NCBI RefSeq assembly: GCF_000146675.1
Contig: NZ_GL397214.1
Location: 1,924,107-1,988,106, forward strand
Direction: 5' to 3'
DNA from: Hoylesella marshii DSM 16973 = JCM 13450
GTDB taxonomy: Bacteria > Bacteroidota > Bacteroidia > Bacteroidales > Bacteroidaceae
DNA: 64,000 bases
Position 1 is the first letter of the stretch. Each line of letters starts with the position of its first letter. Of this stretch, positions 16,408 to 27,487 are shown piece by piece. The notes below the pieces were generated by a model, which saw nothing but the letters and a program-made list of their open reading frames with translations, ran no database searches and was not told where the DNA came from. The position numbers were made by a program, and so were the translations under genes.

Positions 16408-16875
16408 ATGATAGAAAGAAACGTAGTAAAGGCATTCGTTGAAGAGTGGTTGCAGGATAAGGAATACTTCCTCGTGGACATCGAAATAAGCTCAGACAAC
16501 CGCATTGTGGTAGAAATAGACCATGCCGACGGTGTTTGGATAGAAGACTGCGCGGCCTTAAGCCGCTTCATTGAGGAACACTTAAGCCGCGATGAGGAGG
16601 ATTATGAGTTAGAAGTAGGCTCAGCCGGACTGGGACAACCTTTCAAAGTGGCGCAGCAATACATCAACTTCATTGGTAAAGAAGTAGAGGTACTTGATAC
16701 CGAAGGCATGAAATATACCGGCATATTGAAACATGTGACCGGCAACGATTTCGTGATTACTGTACGGGAGAAACAGAAGCAAGAAGGCAAGAAGCGCCCG
16801 ATATGGGTAGATGTTGACAAGACTTTCCGTATGGATGAGGTGAAATACACACGCTATTCACTGAATTTCAAGTAA
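16408..16875 (+). CDS. rimP: Ribosome maturation factor RimP
   Basis: The 155-residue protein fits RimP in length and motifs. The N-terminal domain shows V-E-I-D-H-A-D-G-V-W-I-E-D-C, then Y-E-L-E-V-G-S-A-G-L-G-Q-P-F, the conserved V-x-S-P-G-x-x-x-P-L equivalent. The C-terminal SH3-like domain follows (about 85-155). RimP binds the 30S subunit during assembly. The neighbours nusA and infB give the classic operon. Confidence 0.92.
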   Translation: MIERNVVKAFVEEWLQDKEYFLVDIEISSDNRIVVEIDHADGVWIEDCAALSRFIEEHLSRDEEDYELEVGSAGLGQPFKVAQQYINFIGKEVEVLDTEGMKYTGILKHVTGNDFVITVREKQKQEGKKRPIWVDVDKTFRMDEVKYTRYSLNFK

Positions 16876-16946
16876 ACGAATAGGTAGCATCGCCACTGCA
16901 ACAGGCGGTATACATTTATGGAAAATTCAAAAACAAAAATATAACT

Positions 16947-18209
16947 ATGGCAGTAAGAAAAACTGAAGAGATGGCTCCTAACATGATTGAAACGTTTAAG
17001 GAGTTTAAAGACACAAAGAACATAGACCGCACAACCTTGGTAAGTGTGTTGGAAGAGAGCTTCCGCAATGTCATCGCAAAATTGTTTGGCAGTGACGAGA
17101 ACTTCGATGTCATCGTGAATCCGGACAAAGGAGACTTTGAAATATACCGCAATCGTGTGGTAGTAGCAGATGGAGAAGTGCAAGACGAGAACAAGGAAAT
17201 ATCATTGTCTGAGGCACAGAAGATAGAGAAAGATTACGAAATAGGCGAAGAGGTGAGTGAACCTGTGGACTTTGCAAAGTTCGGTCGCAGGGCTGTATTA
17301 AACCTTCGGCAGACACTTGCATCCAAAGTTCTGGAACTGGAACACGACTCCTTATATAATAAGTATAAGGACAGAGTGGGACAAATCATATCCGGCGAGG
17401 TGTATCAGGTATGGAAACGCGAAGTGCTGATTGTGGACGACGAGAACAACGAATTGATTCTACCTAAGTCCGAACAAATACCTGCAGACCAATATCGCAA
17501 GGGAGAAACCATCAGAACAGTCATACTAAGGGTTGACAACGAGAACAATAATCCTAAGATTATTCTGTCTCGAACAAGTCCGATGTTCCTGCAAAGACTG
17601 TTAGAGGCAGAGGTCCCTGAAATTGGAGACGGATTGATTACCGTGCGCAAGATAGCCCGTATACCCGGAGAACGCGCCAAAGTGGCTGTGGAAAGCTATG
17701 ATGAGCGCATCGACCCTGTAGGGGCATGTGTAGGCGTGAGAGGTAGTCGTGTACATGGCATTGTGTATGAGTTGTGTAATGAGAATATAGATGTGATTAA
17801 CTACACGTCGAACGTCAAACTCTTTATACAGCGTGCATTGAGTCCGGCAAAAGTATCCAGCATCAACATAGATGAGGAAAATCGCAAGGCAGAAGTATTC
17901 CTTAAACCCGAAGAGGTGTCGCTGGCCATCGGACGTAGCGGCATGAACATCAAGTTGGCATCCATGCTGACGGAATATACCATCGATGTCTTCCGTGAAA
18001 TAGAAGATGGAGACATCGACGAGGATATTTATCTTGATGAATTCTCAGACGAAATCGACAAATGGATTATCGATTCTATCAAGGCCATCGGCTTGGATAC
18101 GGCTAAGGCCGTTATCAATGCTCCACGCGAAATGCTCGTAGAGAAAGCCGACTTGGAAGAAGAGACGGTAGACAACGTGCTGAGAATACTTAAGGCAGAG
18201 TTTGAGTAA
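16947..18209 (+). CDS. nusA: Transcription elongation/termination factor NusA
   Basis: The 420-residue protein has the NusA N-terminal domain (to about 125), an S1 domain (G-Q-I-I-S-G-E-V near 145) and two KH domains. These show D-P-V-G-A-C-V-G-V-R-G-S-R near 252-264 and A-I-G-R-S-G-M-N-I-K near 328-338. It binds RNA polymerase and controls pausing, termination and antitermination. No extra acidic repeat domain is present, as usual outside proteobacteria. Confidence 0.95.
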   Translation: MAVRKTEEMAPNMIETFKEFKDTKNIDRTTLVSVLEESFRNVIAKLFGSDENFDVIVNPDKGDFEIYRNRVVVADGEVQDENKEISLSEAQKIEKDYEIGEEVSEPVDFAKFGRRAVLNLRQTLASKVLELEHDSLYNKYKDRVGQIISGEVYQVWKREVLIVDDENNELILPKSEQIPADQYRKGETIRTVILRVDNENNNPKIILSRTSPMFLQRLLEAEVPEIGDGLITVRKIARIPGERAKVAVESYDERIDPVGACVGVRGSRVHGIVYELCNENIDVINYTSNVKLFIQRALSPAKVSSINIDEENRKAEVFLKPEEVSLAIGRSGMNIKLASMLTEYTIDVFREIEDGDIDEDIYLDEFSDEIDKWIIDSIKAIGLDTAKAVINAPREMLVEKADLEEETVDNVLRILKAEFE

Positions 18210-18239
18210 TAACCCATGACTGATGAATGAGGGAAAAGA

Positions 18240-21038
18240 ATGAGTATCAGATTAAACAAGGCAATAAGAGAATTAAACATAGGACTTCAAACGGCAGTTG
18301 AGTTCCTAAGTAAGAAGAGTCAGTTAGGAGAGGTCAAAGAAGATGCCAACTTCAAACTGAGTGACGAGCAGTACCAAGCTCTCGTGGAGGAGTTTCAAAG
18401 CGACAAGGAAACGAAGAAGAAAGCTGAAGCATTGTCGCAGAAGAAACCAAAAGAGAAGAAAAAACCGGCGGAGAGTCCTCGGAAATCTGCAGAAGTGATA
18501 AAGGCTTCCGCCCGTCAGGAATATACCGTGCTTGGGAAGATGAATCTGGACAAAGCCGGGAAGAAAACCGCAGAGAAACCAGAAATAGAAGAAACTTCCA
18601 AGAAAGAGATTCCCCAAAAGGGTGCTATCGTAAGTCCTAAAGAGACGATAAAAGAAGTAACGCCTGCACCGGAAAATAATGTGACTCCGACATCAGAAAA
18701 GCCTATGGTGCGGGAAGAGAACGTATCGGAAATAGATAATAAGACGCAGGAGACCGCTGTTGTAAAAACGCAGGATGCAGAAGACGTTGATAACGAGACG
18801 AAGTTATTCACGCTGAAAAGCGAACAAGGATTGTCTAACAAGGTGAACGTGGTTGGAAAGATTGACCTCTCCACACTCAACCAAAGTACTCGTCCTAAGA
18901 AAAAGACCAAGGAAGAACGGCGAAAAGACCGTGACGAAAAAGGACAGCAGGTACAAAGCGGCGAAAAGAAGAAACGTGCCCGTATTAATAAAGAACGCAT
19001 AGACATCACTGCCGCTGCTAATCAGAACGGGAACAACCAGAATGCCAAGGCCAATAAGAACAGTAAGAACAAAAACAAGAATGCTGCCGGCAAGGGGAAT
19101 AAAGGGCACAACCGTAACCAAAAGCCCTTGGAGGTAAATGAGGAAGACGTAGCACGCAAAGTGAAAGAAACACTTGCCCGTCTGACAAGTAAGAGCCAAA
19201 ACAAGAAAGGCGCTAAGTATCGAAAGGAGAAAAGGGATGCCGTCCAAGAGCGCCTGAACGAAGAACTGAAGGAGGAAAAAGCAGAAAGCAAAACGCTGAA
19301 ACTTACCGAATTTGTAACCGTCAGTGAACTCGCAACGATGATGAATATCTCTGTGAATCAAGTCATTGGTACTTGCATGAGCATTGGCATCATGGTATCT
19401 ATCAACCAACGTTTGGATGCAGAGACCATTAACATCGTAGCTGAAGAATTCGGATTCAAGACAGAGTACGTAAGTGCGGAGGTATCCGAAGCCATCACCG
19501 AGGAGAGTGACGACGAGAACGACCTAATTCCTCGCGCTCCCATTGTTACAGTGATGGGACACGTAGACCACGGAAAGACTTCACTGCTCGACCATATCCG
19601 CAATACGAATGTCATCGCCGGAGAGGCCGGAGGTATTACCCAACACATCGGAGCCTACAACGTAAAGTTGGAAGATGGACGAGAAATCACATTCCTCGAT
19701 ACGCCGGGACATGAAGCCTTTACCGCCATGCGTGCCCGCGGTGCACAAGTGACCGACATTGCCATTATCATCATTGCGGCCGACGACAGCGTGATGCCTA
19801 CCACGAAAGAGGCTATCGCCCACGCACAAGCTGCCAACGTGCCCATGGTCTTCGCCATCAATAAGATTGACAAACCCGGAGCGAATCCCGACAAAATACG
19901 AGAAGACTTAGCAAACATGAATCTTCTTGTAGAAGAATGGGGCGGTAAGTATCAATGCCAAGAGATTAGCGCGAAGAAAGGAATTGGGGTAAACGAGCTG
20001 TTAGAGAAAGTTCTCCTTGAGGCAGAAATGCTTGATTTGAAGGCTAATCCTAATCGAAAGGCCACCGGTTCCATCATTGAATCCTCATTAGATAAGGGTC
20101 GTGGCTATGTCTCCACACTTTTGGTATCGAACGGAACGCTGAAAGTTGGGGACAACATGATAGCAGGAACCAGCTGGGGACGTATCAAAGCTATGTTCAA
20201 CGAACGTAACCAGCGTATTGAGAGTGCAGGTCCGGCAGAACCAGCCATTATTCTCGGACTGAACGGGGCGCCCACTGCCGGCGATACGTTCCATGTCTTT
20301 GAAACAGAACAGGAAGCACGCGATATTGCCAACAAACGATTACAACTGCAACGTGAGCAAGGCCTGCGTACACAGAAGCGACTCACATTGAGCGACATTT
20401 CCCATCGCATTGCCCTCGGCTCCTTCAAAGAGCTTAATATCATCGTAAAAGGTGACACCGATGGTTCTATCGAAGCACTGAGCGACTCGTTCATCAAACT
20501 CTCAACAGAGAAGATAAAAGTCAACGTCATTCACAAGGCCGTTGGTCAAATTTCCGAAAACGATGTGACACTGGCCGACGCTTCCGATGCCATCATCGTA
20601 GGTTTCCAAGTGCGTCCTTCTGCTGCTGCACGTAAGCAGGCAGACCAAGCCGGCGTTGAAATCAATACCTATTCCGTGATTTATGATGCTATCGACGATG
20701 TGAAATCAGCGATGGTCGGCATGCTTGATAAGGTGAAGAAAGAAGTCGTTACGGGCGAAGTAGAGGTGCGCGAGGTGTACAAAATCTCCAAAGTGGGTAC
20801 TGTGGCCGGCGCCTTTGTTACCGAAGGAAAGGTTCACCGCTCCGACCGTGCCCGTCTAATACGCGACGGTATTGTCATTCATACGGCAGACATCAACGCA
20901 CTGAAGCGATACAAGGATGATGTGAAAGAGGTGGGTGCCGGTCTCGAATGCGGAATCAGCCTTGTCAATTTCAATGATATTCAGGTGGGAGACATCATCG
21001 AAACCTTCATGGAAATTGAAGTACAGCAGAAATTATAG
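18240..21038 (+). CDS. infB: Translation initiation factor IF-2
   Basis: The 932-residue protein has a long low-complexity Lys/Glu/Asn-rich N-terminal region (about 55-320), then an IF2_N segment. The GTPase domain has G1 G-H-V-D-H-G-K-T at residues 440-447, D-T-P-G-H near 486 and N-K-I-D near 540. Domains II to IV follow. IF-2 brings initiator tRNA to the ribosome. The gene ends the rimP-nusA-infB operon. Confidence 0.95.
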   Translation: MSIRLNKAIRELNIGLQTAVEFLSKKSQLGEVKEDANFKLSDEQYQALVEEFQSDKETKKKAEALSQKKPKEKKKPAESPRKSAEVIKASARQEYTVLGKMNLDKAGKKTAEKPEIEETSKKEIPQKGAIVSPKETIKEVTPAPENNVTPTSEKPMVREENVSEIDNKTQETAVVKTQDAEDVDNETKLFTLKSEQGLSNKVNVVGKIDLSTLNQSTRPKKKTKEERRKDRDEKGQQVQSGEKKKRARINKERIDITAAANQNGNNQNAKANKNSKNKNKNAAGKGNKGHNRNQKPLEVNEEDVARKVKETLARLTSKSQNKKGAKYRKEKRDAVQERLNEELKEEKAESKTLKLTEFVTVSELATMMNISVNQVIGTCMSIGIMVSINQRLDAETINIVAEEFGFKTEYVSAEVSEAITEESDDENDLIPRAPIVTVMGHVDHGKTSLLDHIRNTNVIAGEAGGITQHIGAYNVKLEDGREITFLDTPGHEAFTAMRARGAQVTDIAIIIIAADDSVMPTTKEAIAHAQAANVPMVFAINKIDKPGANPDKIREDLANMNLLVEEWGGKYQCQEISAKKGIGVNELLEKVLLEAEMLDLKANPNRKATGSIIESSLDKGRGYVSTLLVSNGTLKVGDNMIAGTSWGRIKAMFNERNQRIESAGPAEPAIILGLNGAPTAGDTFHVFETEQEARDIANKRLQLQREQGLRTQKRLTLSDISHRIALGSFKELNIIVKGDTDGSIEALSDSFIKLSTEKIKVNVIHKAVGQISENDVTLADASDAIIVGFQVRPSAAARKQADQAGVEINTYSVIYDAIDDVKSAMVGMLDKVKKEVVTGEVEVREVYKISKVGTVAGAFVTEGKVHRSDRARLIRDGIVIHTADINALKRYKDDVKEVGAGLECGISLVNFNDIQVGDIIETFMEIEVQQKL

Positions 21039-21086
21039 TAACAAATGTGCCCGAGAATATCGTGGTACACGGTTTGCAGATACGAC

Positions 21087-21119
21087 TGTAGGGGCATGCG
21101 ATAAGTGTGTCCCTACAAT
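21087..21119 (+). terminator. Hairpin between infB and sufB
   Basis: TGTAGGG and CCCTACA form a 7-bp stem with a long loop, 50 bp after infB. There is no strong T-run, so it may be a dispersed palindrome rather than a true terminator. Confidence 0.35.
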
Positions 21120-21139
21120 TGGCTAAACAGTAATTATGT

Positions 21140-22585
21140 ATGGAAAGTAATGAAAAAAATGCGTATGTAAAGAAAGTGGCCGAGCAGAAATACGAATTCG
21201 GCTTCACAACCAACGTACATACCGATATTATAGATACAGGACTCAATGAAGATGTGGTGAGGCTCATCTCGTCGAAAAAGGGAGAGCCGGAATGGCTACT
21301 TGATTTCCGTCTAAAAGCGTTCCACTATTGGAAGACCCTCAAACAGCCCTCTTGGGCGCACGTACACCTACCCGAAATAGACTATCAAGCCATCTCCTAC
21401 TATGCCGACCCCTTGGCCAAGAAGCCCAAGAACAAGGAAATAGACCCCGAGATGGAGAAGACTTTCGAAAAGTTAGGCATACCGCTCGAAGAGCGATTGG
21501 CGCTAAGTGGTACGGCTGTCGATGCCATCATGGACTCCGTTTCAGTAAAGACCACCTTCAAAGAGAAACTTGCAGAGAAGGGTGTTATCTTTTGTTCCAT
21601 TGGCGAAGCCGTAAAAGACCATCCCGAGTTGGTAAGAAAATATATAGGGACGGTGGTTCCTTACCGCGACAATTTCTTTGCTGCCCTCAACAGTGCGGTA
21701 TTCAGCGACGGTTCGTTCGTTTATATTCCCAAGGGAGTTCGGTGTCCGATGGAGCTTAGTTCCTATTTTCGTATCAATGCAAGAAACACGGGGCAGTTTG
21801 AGCGAACACTCATTGTGGCCGAAGACGATGCTTATGTAAGCTATTTGGAAGGCTGTACCGCCCCCATGCGCGACGAGAATCAGTTGCATGCCGCGATAGT
21901 TGAAATCATTGTCAATGACAATGCCGAGGTGAAATATTCTACAGTGCAGAACTGGTACCCGGGCGATGAGAACGGCAAAGGTGGTGTCTTCAATCTTGTG
22001 ACCAAACGCGGCGAGCTGCGTGGAGTCAACTCCAAACTCTCGTGGACACAGGTGGAGACAGGTAGTGCCATCACATGGAAATACCCTTCATGTATCCTTC
22101 GGGGCGACAACTCTCAGGCAGAGTTCTATTCCGTTGCCGTGACGAATAACTATCAAGAGGCAGACACGGGTACAAAGATGATACATATCGGCAAGAATAC
22201 CAAGAGCACCATTATATCTAAAGGTATCAGTGCCGGCCACAGCCAGAACTCCTATCGAGGATTGGTGCGCGCCACAGTCAATGCCGACAATGCCCGTAAC
22301 TACAGCTCGTGCGACAGTCTGCTTTTAGGGAGCGAATGCGGTGCACACACGTTTCCATACATGGATATCCACAACGATACGGCAGTCATTGAACACGAAG
22401 CCACTACCAGTAAGATAGGCGAAGACCAACTCTTCTATTGCAACCAGCGGGGTATACCTACGGAACAGGCAGTCGGACTCATCGTCAATGGCTATGCGAA
22501 AGAAGTTTTAAACAAGTTGCCGATGGAGTTTGCCGTAGAAGCCCAGAAGCTCTTATCTGTTTCGCTGGAGGGAACGGTGGGATAA
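21140..22585 (+). CDS. sufB: Fe-S cluster assembly scaffold SufB
   Basis: The 481-residue protein is full length for SufB. Conserved segments include [23 protein letters not shown] and S-Y-R-G-L-V. The catalytic-type Cys lies in S-S-C-D-S-L-L near residue 394. C-G-A-H-T-F-P-Y and a final [12 protein letters not shown] segment follow. SufB forms the SufBC2D scaffold with SufC and SufD. Unusually, an outer-membrane barrel gene separates it from sufC. Confidence 0.95.
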   Translation: MESNEKNAYVKKVAEQKYEFGFTTNVHTDIIDTGLNEDVVRLISSKKGEPEWLLDFRLKAFHYWKTLKQPSWAHVHLPEIDYQAISYYADPLAKKPKNKEIDPEMEKTFEKLGIPLEERLALSGTAVDAIMDSVSVKTTFKEKLAEKGVIFCSIGEAVKDHPELVRKYIGTVVPYRDNFFAALNSAVFSDGSFVYIPKGVRCPMELSSYFRINARNTGQFERTLIVAEDDAYVSYLEGCTAPMRDENQLHAAIVEIIVNDNAEVKYSTVQNWYPGDENGKGGVFNLVTKRGELRGVNSKLSWTQVETGSAITWKYPSCILRGDNSQAEFYSVAVTNNYQEADTGTKMIHIGKNTKSTIISKGISAGHSQNSYRGLVRATVNADNARNYSSCDSLLLGSECGAHTFPYMDIHNDTAVIEHEATTSKIGEDQLFYCNQRGIPTEQAVGLIVNGYAKEVLNKLPMEFAVEAQKLLSVSLEGTVG

Positions 22586-22712
22586 ATAAAGAAGAAGAAA
22601 TCATGCCGGAAGCCAAAATAAATAGGTTACGGCCCGTAAAATCGAGAATCAATAGATATTACCATTCTTAAGGTCTCATGACCGGTAGGAGCTCAATCAA
22701 ATATATAACTGT

Positions 22713-23456
22713 ATGAAATATCGGATACTGATAGGGCTGATGCTCATGACCTGCACGTTGGTCTCCGCGCAGAACGATACACCGCGCCGATGGGCACTCG
22801 ATGCTCATGCGGGTGGAGTGAGGCCCATACCGTCTCATACCGACGGAGTCGGCATCAGCAGTTTGTCGAGTATAGGCATACCCGACAGCCATTCCGGCCT
22901 CCTCACCAAGCTACATGCCGAGTACTACATCCCATTTTCTCCTTTCTCTGCCAAGGGAGGCTACGAGCACGAAGAGATGGGATTATTGGGTGGAGATGCC
23001 TACGCCGATGTGAATCAACTCATGTTAGGTGGCCGCTATTACCCTGCACCCGCAAAGTGGGTGATACAACCCTATGCCGGTCTCGACACCTACTACAATA
23101 TCGGTGAGAAAACAAAACGCATCGATATGGCGGCTTCCTCGTCCGACCACCATATGGATTACACGCGGAAAGGCATCATCAGAATGCCTACTTTCAGTGT
23201 CGCACCGGTTGTCGGTGTCGATATCTATATGTTCACCTGCATCGCTATTCAAATGGAATACGGCTTCAGAATGGGCATCGGATCCAAAACGGAAATCGAC
23301 TCCAAATACAATTCAAACCCCACGGTCTATCACACCACCACCCACTACCACCGACATACTTTTACCGTAGGTCTCAAACTGTCCTTCCCGTTCCGCTGGA
23401 CGAGAGCCGATGGCGACAACCTGATCGAAGGACTCTTCGACTGCCTCTTCTATTAA
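22713..23456 (+). CDS. Outer-membrane beta-barrel protein inserted in the suf operon
   Basis: The 247-residue product has a signal peptide ending at V-S-A-Q (residue 19). It shows alternating strands such as Q-L-M-L-G-G-R-Y-Y and V-G-L-K-L-S-F-P-F, typical of small Bacteroidetes OmpA-like or PorT-like barrels. I do not recognise a specific family. It lies between sufB (127 bp gap) and sufC (25 bp gap) on the same strand, so it is probably transcribed with them. A functional link to Fe-S assembly is not implied by the sequence. Confidence 0.7.
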   Translation: MKYRILIGLMLMTCTLVSAQNDTPRRWALDAHAGGVRPIPSHTDGVGISSLSSIGIPDSHSGLLTKLHAEYYIPFSPFSAKGGYEHEEMGLLGGDAYADVNQLMLGGRYYPAPAKWVIQPYAGLDTYYNIGEKTKRIDMAASSSDHHMDYTRKGIIRMPTFSVAPVVGVDIYMFTCIAIQMEYGFRMGIGSKTEIDSKYNSNPTVYHTTTHYHRHTFTVGLKLSFPFRWTRADGDNLIEGLFDCLFY

Positions 23457-23481
23457 CATTCAATCATCAAATATAAAAGAT

Positions 23482-24237
23482 ATGCTACAAGTAAAAAACT
23501 TACACGCCGAGATTGCCGGCAAAGAGATATTAAGAGGCATCGACCTCACCATCGGCAAGGGAGAAGTTCATGCCATCATGGGGCCTAACGGGTCGGGTAA
23601 AAGCACCTTTTCCGCCGTGCTGGTGGGCAACCCTCTGTTTGAAGTGACCCAAGGAGAGGTTACTTTCAACGGCAAAAACCTGCTGGAGATGAAACCTGAA
23701 GACCGTGCCAACGAGGGATTGTTTCTCTCCTTTCAATATCCTGTCGAGATTCCCGGCGTTTCCATGACCAACTTTATGCGTGCCGCTATCAACGAGAAAC
23801 GCAAGTACCATGGACAGGAACCCATGAACACTGCCGACTTCATCAAACTCATGAAAGAGAAACGTCAGATTGTGGAGCTGGATGCGAAACTCTCTAATCG
23901 CTCCGTGAATGAAGGTTTCAGTGGGGGTGAGAAAAAACGAAACGAGATTTTCCAAATGGCCATGCTCGAACCGACGCTTGCTATTCTCGACGAGACAGAC
24001 TCCGGTCTCGACGTCGATGCCCTCCGCATCGTGGCAGAGGGAGTCAATAAGCTCCGTACTCCGGAAACCAGCACTATCGTCATCACCCACTACGACCGTT
24101 TGCTGGACATTATCAAACCCGACATCATCCACGTGCTCTACAAAGGCCGCATCGTGAAAACTGCCGGCCCCGAGCTGGCCAAAGAGATAGAAGCACGCGG
24201 CTATGACTGGATTAAAGAAGAAGCAGGAGAGGAGTAA
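23482..24237 (+). CDS. sufC: Fe-S assembly ATPase SufC
   Basis: The 251-residue ABC-type ATPase has Walker A G-P-N-G-S-G-K-S-T (34-42) and signature F-S-G-G-E-K-K-R (146-153). Walker B L-A-I-L-D-E-T-D-S-G-L-D lies near 167-178 and the switch His in I-T-H-Y. SufC powers conformational change of the SufBC2D scaffold. Its stop overlaps the sufD start (TAATG). Confidence 0.96.
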   Translation: MLQVKNLHAEIAGKEILRGIDLTIGKGEVHAIMGPNGSGKSTFSAVLVGNPLFEVTQGEVTFNGKNLLEMKPEDRANEGLFLSFQYPVEIPGVSMTNFMRAAINEKRKYHGQEPMNTADFIKLMKEKRQIVELDAKLSNRSVNEGFSGGEKKRNEIFQMAMLEPTLAILDETDSGLDVDALRIVAEGVNKLRTPETSTIVITHYDRLLDIIKPDIIHVLYKGRIVKTAGPELAKEIEARGYDWIKEEAGEE

Positions 24238-25604
24238 TGTATATGGCAACACACAAACCGTCCTCCCCCAGCGAGGAACAATACATCAGGCTCTACGAAG
24301 AGAACCGCGAACTCATCTGCCGACATAGCGCAAACGTGATGAATGCTATGCGCGAACAGGCCTTTGAAGATTTCAAACGCATCGGCATCCCCACCAAGAA
24401 GGTTGAGCATTATAAATACACCGACATGCAGGCACTTTTTGCACCCGACTACGGTCTGAACCTCAACCGAATCGACATCCCCATAAATCCTTACGAGACT
24501 TTCCCCTGCGACGTACCCAACCTGAGCACAACACTCTACTTTGTCATCAACGACCGGTTCTACGACAAACACCTTCCTGCCGCCACCCTCCCCGCCGGCG
24601 TTATCGTAGATTCCTTGAAAAAAGTCGCGGAAGAACATCCTGAACTCGTAGAGAAATACTACGGTAAATTGGCTGCTACCTGCGATGATAGTATGACCGC
24701 CCTCAACACCATGCTCGCACAGGATGGTCTCTTTGTCTATGTACCGAAGAACGTGCGCCTCAACCGTTGCATACAGGTGCTGAACCTCCTTCGTTCCGAT
24801 GTGGATTTGATGGCCAATCGCAGGGTAGTCATTGCCCTTGAAGAAGGGGCTGAGGCCAAGTTCCTCTTCTGCGACCATGCAGCCGACGACCGCCAATTCC
24901 TGACCACGCAAGTCATAGAGGCCTATGTCGGATCCAACGCTTCACTTGACCTCTACTGCCTCGAAGAGACCCACGAACGGAACGTGCGCGTCAGCAATGT
25001 CTACTTCGCCCAAGAGGCCAACAGCCGTCTGAATCACAACGTGATTACCCTGCACAACGGCAGCACCCGCAACAGCACCCACCTTGTCTTTAAGGGTGAG
25101 GGCGCGGAATGCCACCTGTCGGGCTGCGTGATTGCCGACAAACACCAGCATGTGGACAACAATACCGTCATCGACCACCAAGTGCCCCGTTGCACCAGCA
25201 ATGAGCTGTACAAATACGTGCTCGACGACGAGGCCACGGGTGCTTTTGCCGGCCTTATCCTTGTGCGTGAAGGAGCACAGAAAACATCGTCCAACGAGGT
25301 AAACCAAAACCTTTGCATGACCAAAAATGCCCATATGTACACGCAACCCATGCTGGAGATTTATGCCGACGACGTGAAGTGCTCCCACGGCAGTACCGTA
25401 GGCCAACTCAACGATGCCGCCATGTTCTACATGCGCCAGCGCGGTATCAGCGAGCACGAGGCCAAACTCCTGCTACAAGTAGCCTTTATCAACGAAGTCA
25501 TCGACCAGATGCTACTCGAACCTCTGCGCGACCGTCTCCACCATTTAGTAGAGAAACGATTCCGCGGCGAACTGGGTCGGTGCGCCGGATGCAACATGAA
25601 ATAA
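24237..25604 (+). CDS. sufD: Fe-S assembly protein SufD
   Basis: The 455-residue protein is the SufD partner of SufB. It has a helical N-terminal part (K-V-E-H-Y-K-Y-T-D near 60), a right-handed beta-helix core, and a C-terminal segment with C-S-H-G-S-T-V-G-Q-L-N and M-R-Q-R-G-I. A second start at 24243 (M-A-T-H) is equally plausible. It overlaps sufC by 1 bp. Confidence 0.93.
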   Translation: MYMATHKPSSPSEEQYIRLYEENRELICRHSANVMNAMREQAFEDFKRIGIPTKKVEHYKYTDMQALFAPDYGLNLNRIDIPINPYETFPCDVPNLSTTLYFVINDRFYDKHLPAATLPAGVIVDSLKKVAEEHPELVEKYYGKLAATCDDSMTALNTMLAQDGLFVYVPKNVRLNRCIQVLNLLRSDVDLMANRRVVIALEEGAEAKFLFCDHAADDRQFLTTQVIEAYVGSNASLDLYCLEETHERNVRVSNVYFAQEANSRLNHNVITLHNGSTRNSTHLVFKGEGAECHLSGCVIADKHQHVDNNTVIDHQVPRCTSNELYKYVLDDEATGAFAGLILVREGAQKTSSNEVNQNLCMTKNAHMYTQPMLEIYADDVKCSHGSTVGQLNDAAMFYMRQRGISEHEAKLLLQVAFINEVIDQMLLEPLRDRLHHLVEKRFRGELGRCAGCNMK

Positions 25605-25632
25605 TCCTTTTCCATTCCTGTTTTCCATTCCC

Positions 25633-26850
25633 ATGACATATCCTATCAATGACATCCGCCGCGACTTCCCCATCCTCGCAAGGCAGGTCTATGGCAAACC
25701 GCTGGTCTATCTCGACAACGGAGCCACCACACAGAAGCCCAAGGCTGTGGTAGAAGCAATAGCCGAAGAATACTACAACGTGAATGCCAATGTGCATCGC
25801 GGCGTGCACTACCTCTCACAACAAGCCACCGACCTCCACGAGTCATCGCGCGAGACGGTGCGACGCTTCATCCACGCCGCCAAGACCGAAGAGATTGTCT
25901 TCACGAGAGGCACTACCGAGAGTCTCAACCTCGTGGTCTCCTCCTTTGCCGATGCTTTTATGACCGAGGGCGACGAAGTCATCATCTCAACCATGGAACA
26001 CCATTCCAACATCGTACCATGGCAACTGCAAGCGGCTAAGAAAGGCATCGCCCTTCACGTGATTCCGATAAACGAAAGGGGTGAACTGCGCCTCGATGAG
26101 TATGAACGGCTCTTCACCCCCCGCACACGCATTGTGAGCATTACCCACGTCAGCAACGTTCTCGGTACGGTTAATCCCATCAAAGAAATTGTGCGCATCG
26201 CCCACGAACACGGCGTACCTGTCATGGTAGATGGTGCGCAGAGTACGCCCCATTTCGCTGTAGACGTGCAAGACCTCGACTGCGATTTCTTCGCCTTCAG
26301 TGGTCATAAGACCTACGGCCCAACAGGCATTGGCGTGCTCTATGGCAAAGAAGATTGGCTTGACCGCCTGCCGCCCTATCAGGGAGGGGGAGAGATGATT
26401 GAAAGCGTGAGCTTCGAGAAAACTGTTTTCGAGCGACTTCCCTTCAAATTTGAAGCAGGCACACCCGATTATGTGGCCACCACAGCCTTGGCCAAGGCAC
26501 TTGACTACCTCTCGGCACTGGGTATGCACCGCATCGAAGCCTACGAACGCGAACTCACACACTATGCTATGCAACGCCTCGCTGCCATTGACGGCATCCG
26601 CTTCTTTGGCACCTCTGACCACAAAGATGCCGTGGTGAGTTTCCTTATAAAAGACATCCACCCGCTCGACATGGGCACACTCTTAGACCACCTCGGCATC
26701 GCCGTGCGCACCGGTCACCATTGCGCCGAGCCGTTGATGATTCGCTTAGGCATACAAGGTACGGTGCGGGCGTCTTTCGCTCTCTACAACACACGTGAAG
26801 AAATAGACGCATTAGCCGATGGCATAGAGCGCGTGTGCCGCATGTTCTGA
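25633..26850 (+). CDS. sufS: Cysteine desulfurase SufS
   Basis: The 405-residue PLP enzyme has the Schiff-base lysine in S-G-H-K-T-Y-G-P (Lys226) and the active-site Cys364 in R-T-G-H-H-C-A-E-P, the class II (SufS/CsdA) pattern. It releases sulfur from cysteine as persulfide for the Suf scaffold. No SufE or SufU gene is in the window. Confidence 0.95.
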   Translation: MTYPINDIRRDFPILARQVYGKPLVYLDNGATTQKPKAVVEAIAEEYYNVNANVHRGVHYLSQQATDLHESSRETVRRFIHAAKTEEIVFTRGTTESLNLVVSSFADAFMTEGDEVIISTMEHHSNIVPWQLQAAKKGIALHVIPINERGELRLDEYERLFTPRTRIVSITHVSNVLGTVNPIKEIVRIAHEHGVPVMVDGAQSTPHFAVDVQDLDCDFFAFSGHKTYGPTGIGVLYGKEDWLDRLPPYQGGGEMIESVSFEKTVFERLPFKFEAGTPDYVATTALAKALDYLSALGMHRIEAYERELTHYAMQRLAAIDGIRFFGTSDHKDAVVSFLIKDIHPLDMGTLLDHLGIAVRTGHHCAEPLMIRLGIQGTVRASFALYNTREEIDALADGIERVCRMF

Positions 26851-26869
26851 TGATAGATACTCCCGCCTT

Positions 26870-27466
26870 ATGCTGAAAAGTCACTACTACAGCGGCTTGA
26901 TAGAAGCCGGATGCGACGAAGCCGGACGAGGTTCTCTGGCTGGCAGCGTCTATGCTGCCGCCGTTATCCTCCCGCCAGACTACCGGAACGATGCCATCAA
27001 TGACTCAAAGAAGCTCACACCTCGCCAACGCTATGCCCTGCGGGAGGTGATACAGACCGATGCCATAGCATGGGCTATCGGCATTGCAACGGCCGAAGAG
27101 ATAGACCGCATCAACATTCTCAACGCTAGCATTCTGGCCATGCACCGCGCTCTCGACGGCTTACACTTGCGTCCCGAAGCCGTTATCATCGACGGCAATC
27201 GCTTTCAACCCTACCGCAACCTGCCTTGTCAAACCATCGTGAAGGGCGATGCCAAATACCTCTCCATCGCTGCGGCCGCCATTCTGGCTAAGACCTACCG
27301 CGACGATTATATGGACGCACTTGCCGAGGAATATCCCGTGTATGAATGGCACTCTAATAAAGGATATCCCACAAAACGCCATCGGCAGGCCATCAAAGAC
27401 TACGGTGCATCACCCCTACACCGACAGTCATTCCGACTTACAGCCGACAACGACACCTCACTCTGA
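26870..27466 (+). CDS. rnhB: Ribonuclease HII
   Basis: The 198-residue protein has the RNase HII catalytic start C-D-E-A-G-R-G (Asp16, Glu17), then D-S-K-K-L, I-I-D-G-N and K-G-D-A-K-Y-L-S-I-A-A-A-A-I-L-A-K. The tail ends in G-Y-P-T-K-R-H and S-P-L-H-R-x-S-F. It removes ribonucleotides and RNA primers from DNA. It follows sufS after 19 bp. Confidence 0.95.
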   Translation: MLKSHYYSGLIEAGCDEAGRGSLAGSVYAAAVILPPDYRNDAINDSKKLTPRQRYALREVIQTDAIAWAIGIATAEEIDRINILNASILAMHRALDGLHLRPEAVIIDGNRFQPYRNLPCQTIVKGDAKYLSIAAAAILAKTYRDDYMDALAEEYPVYEWHSNKGYPTKRHRQAIKDYGASPLHRQSFRLTADNDTSL

Positions 27467-27487
27467 CCGAATTCCGGTACTACTACT

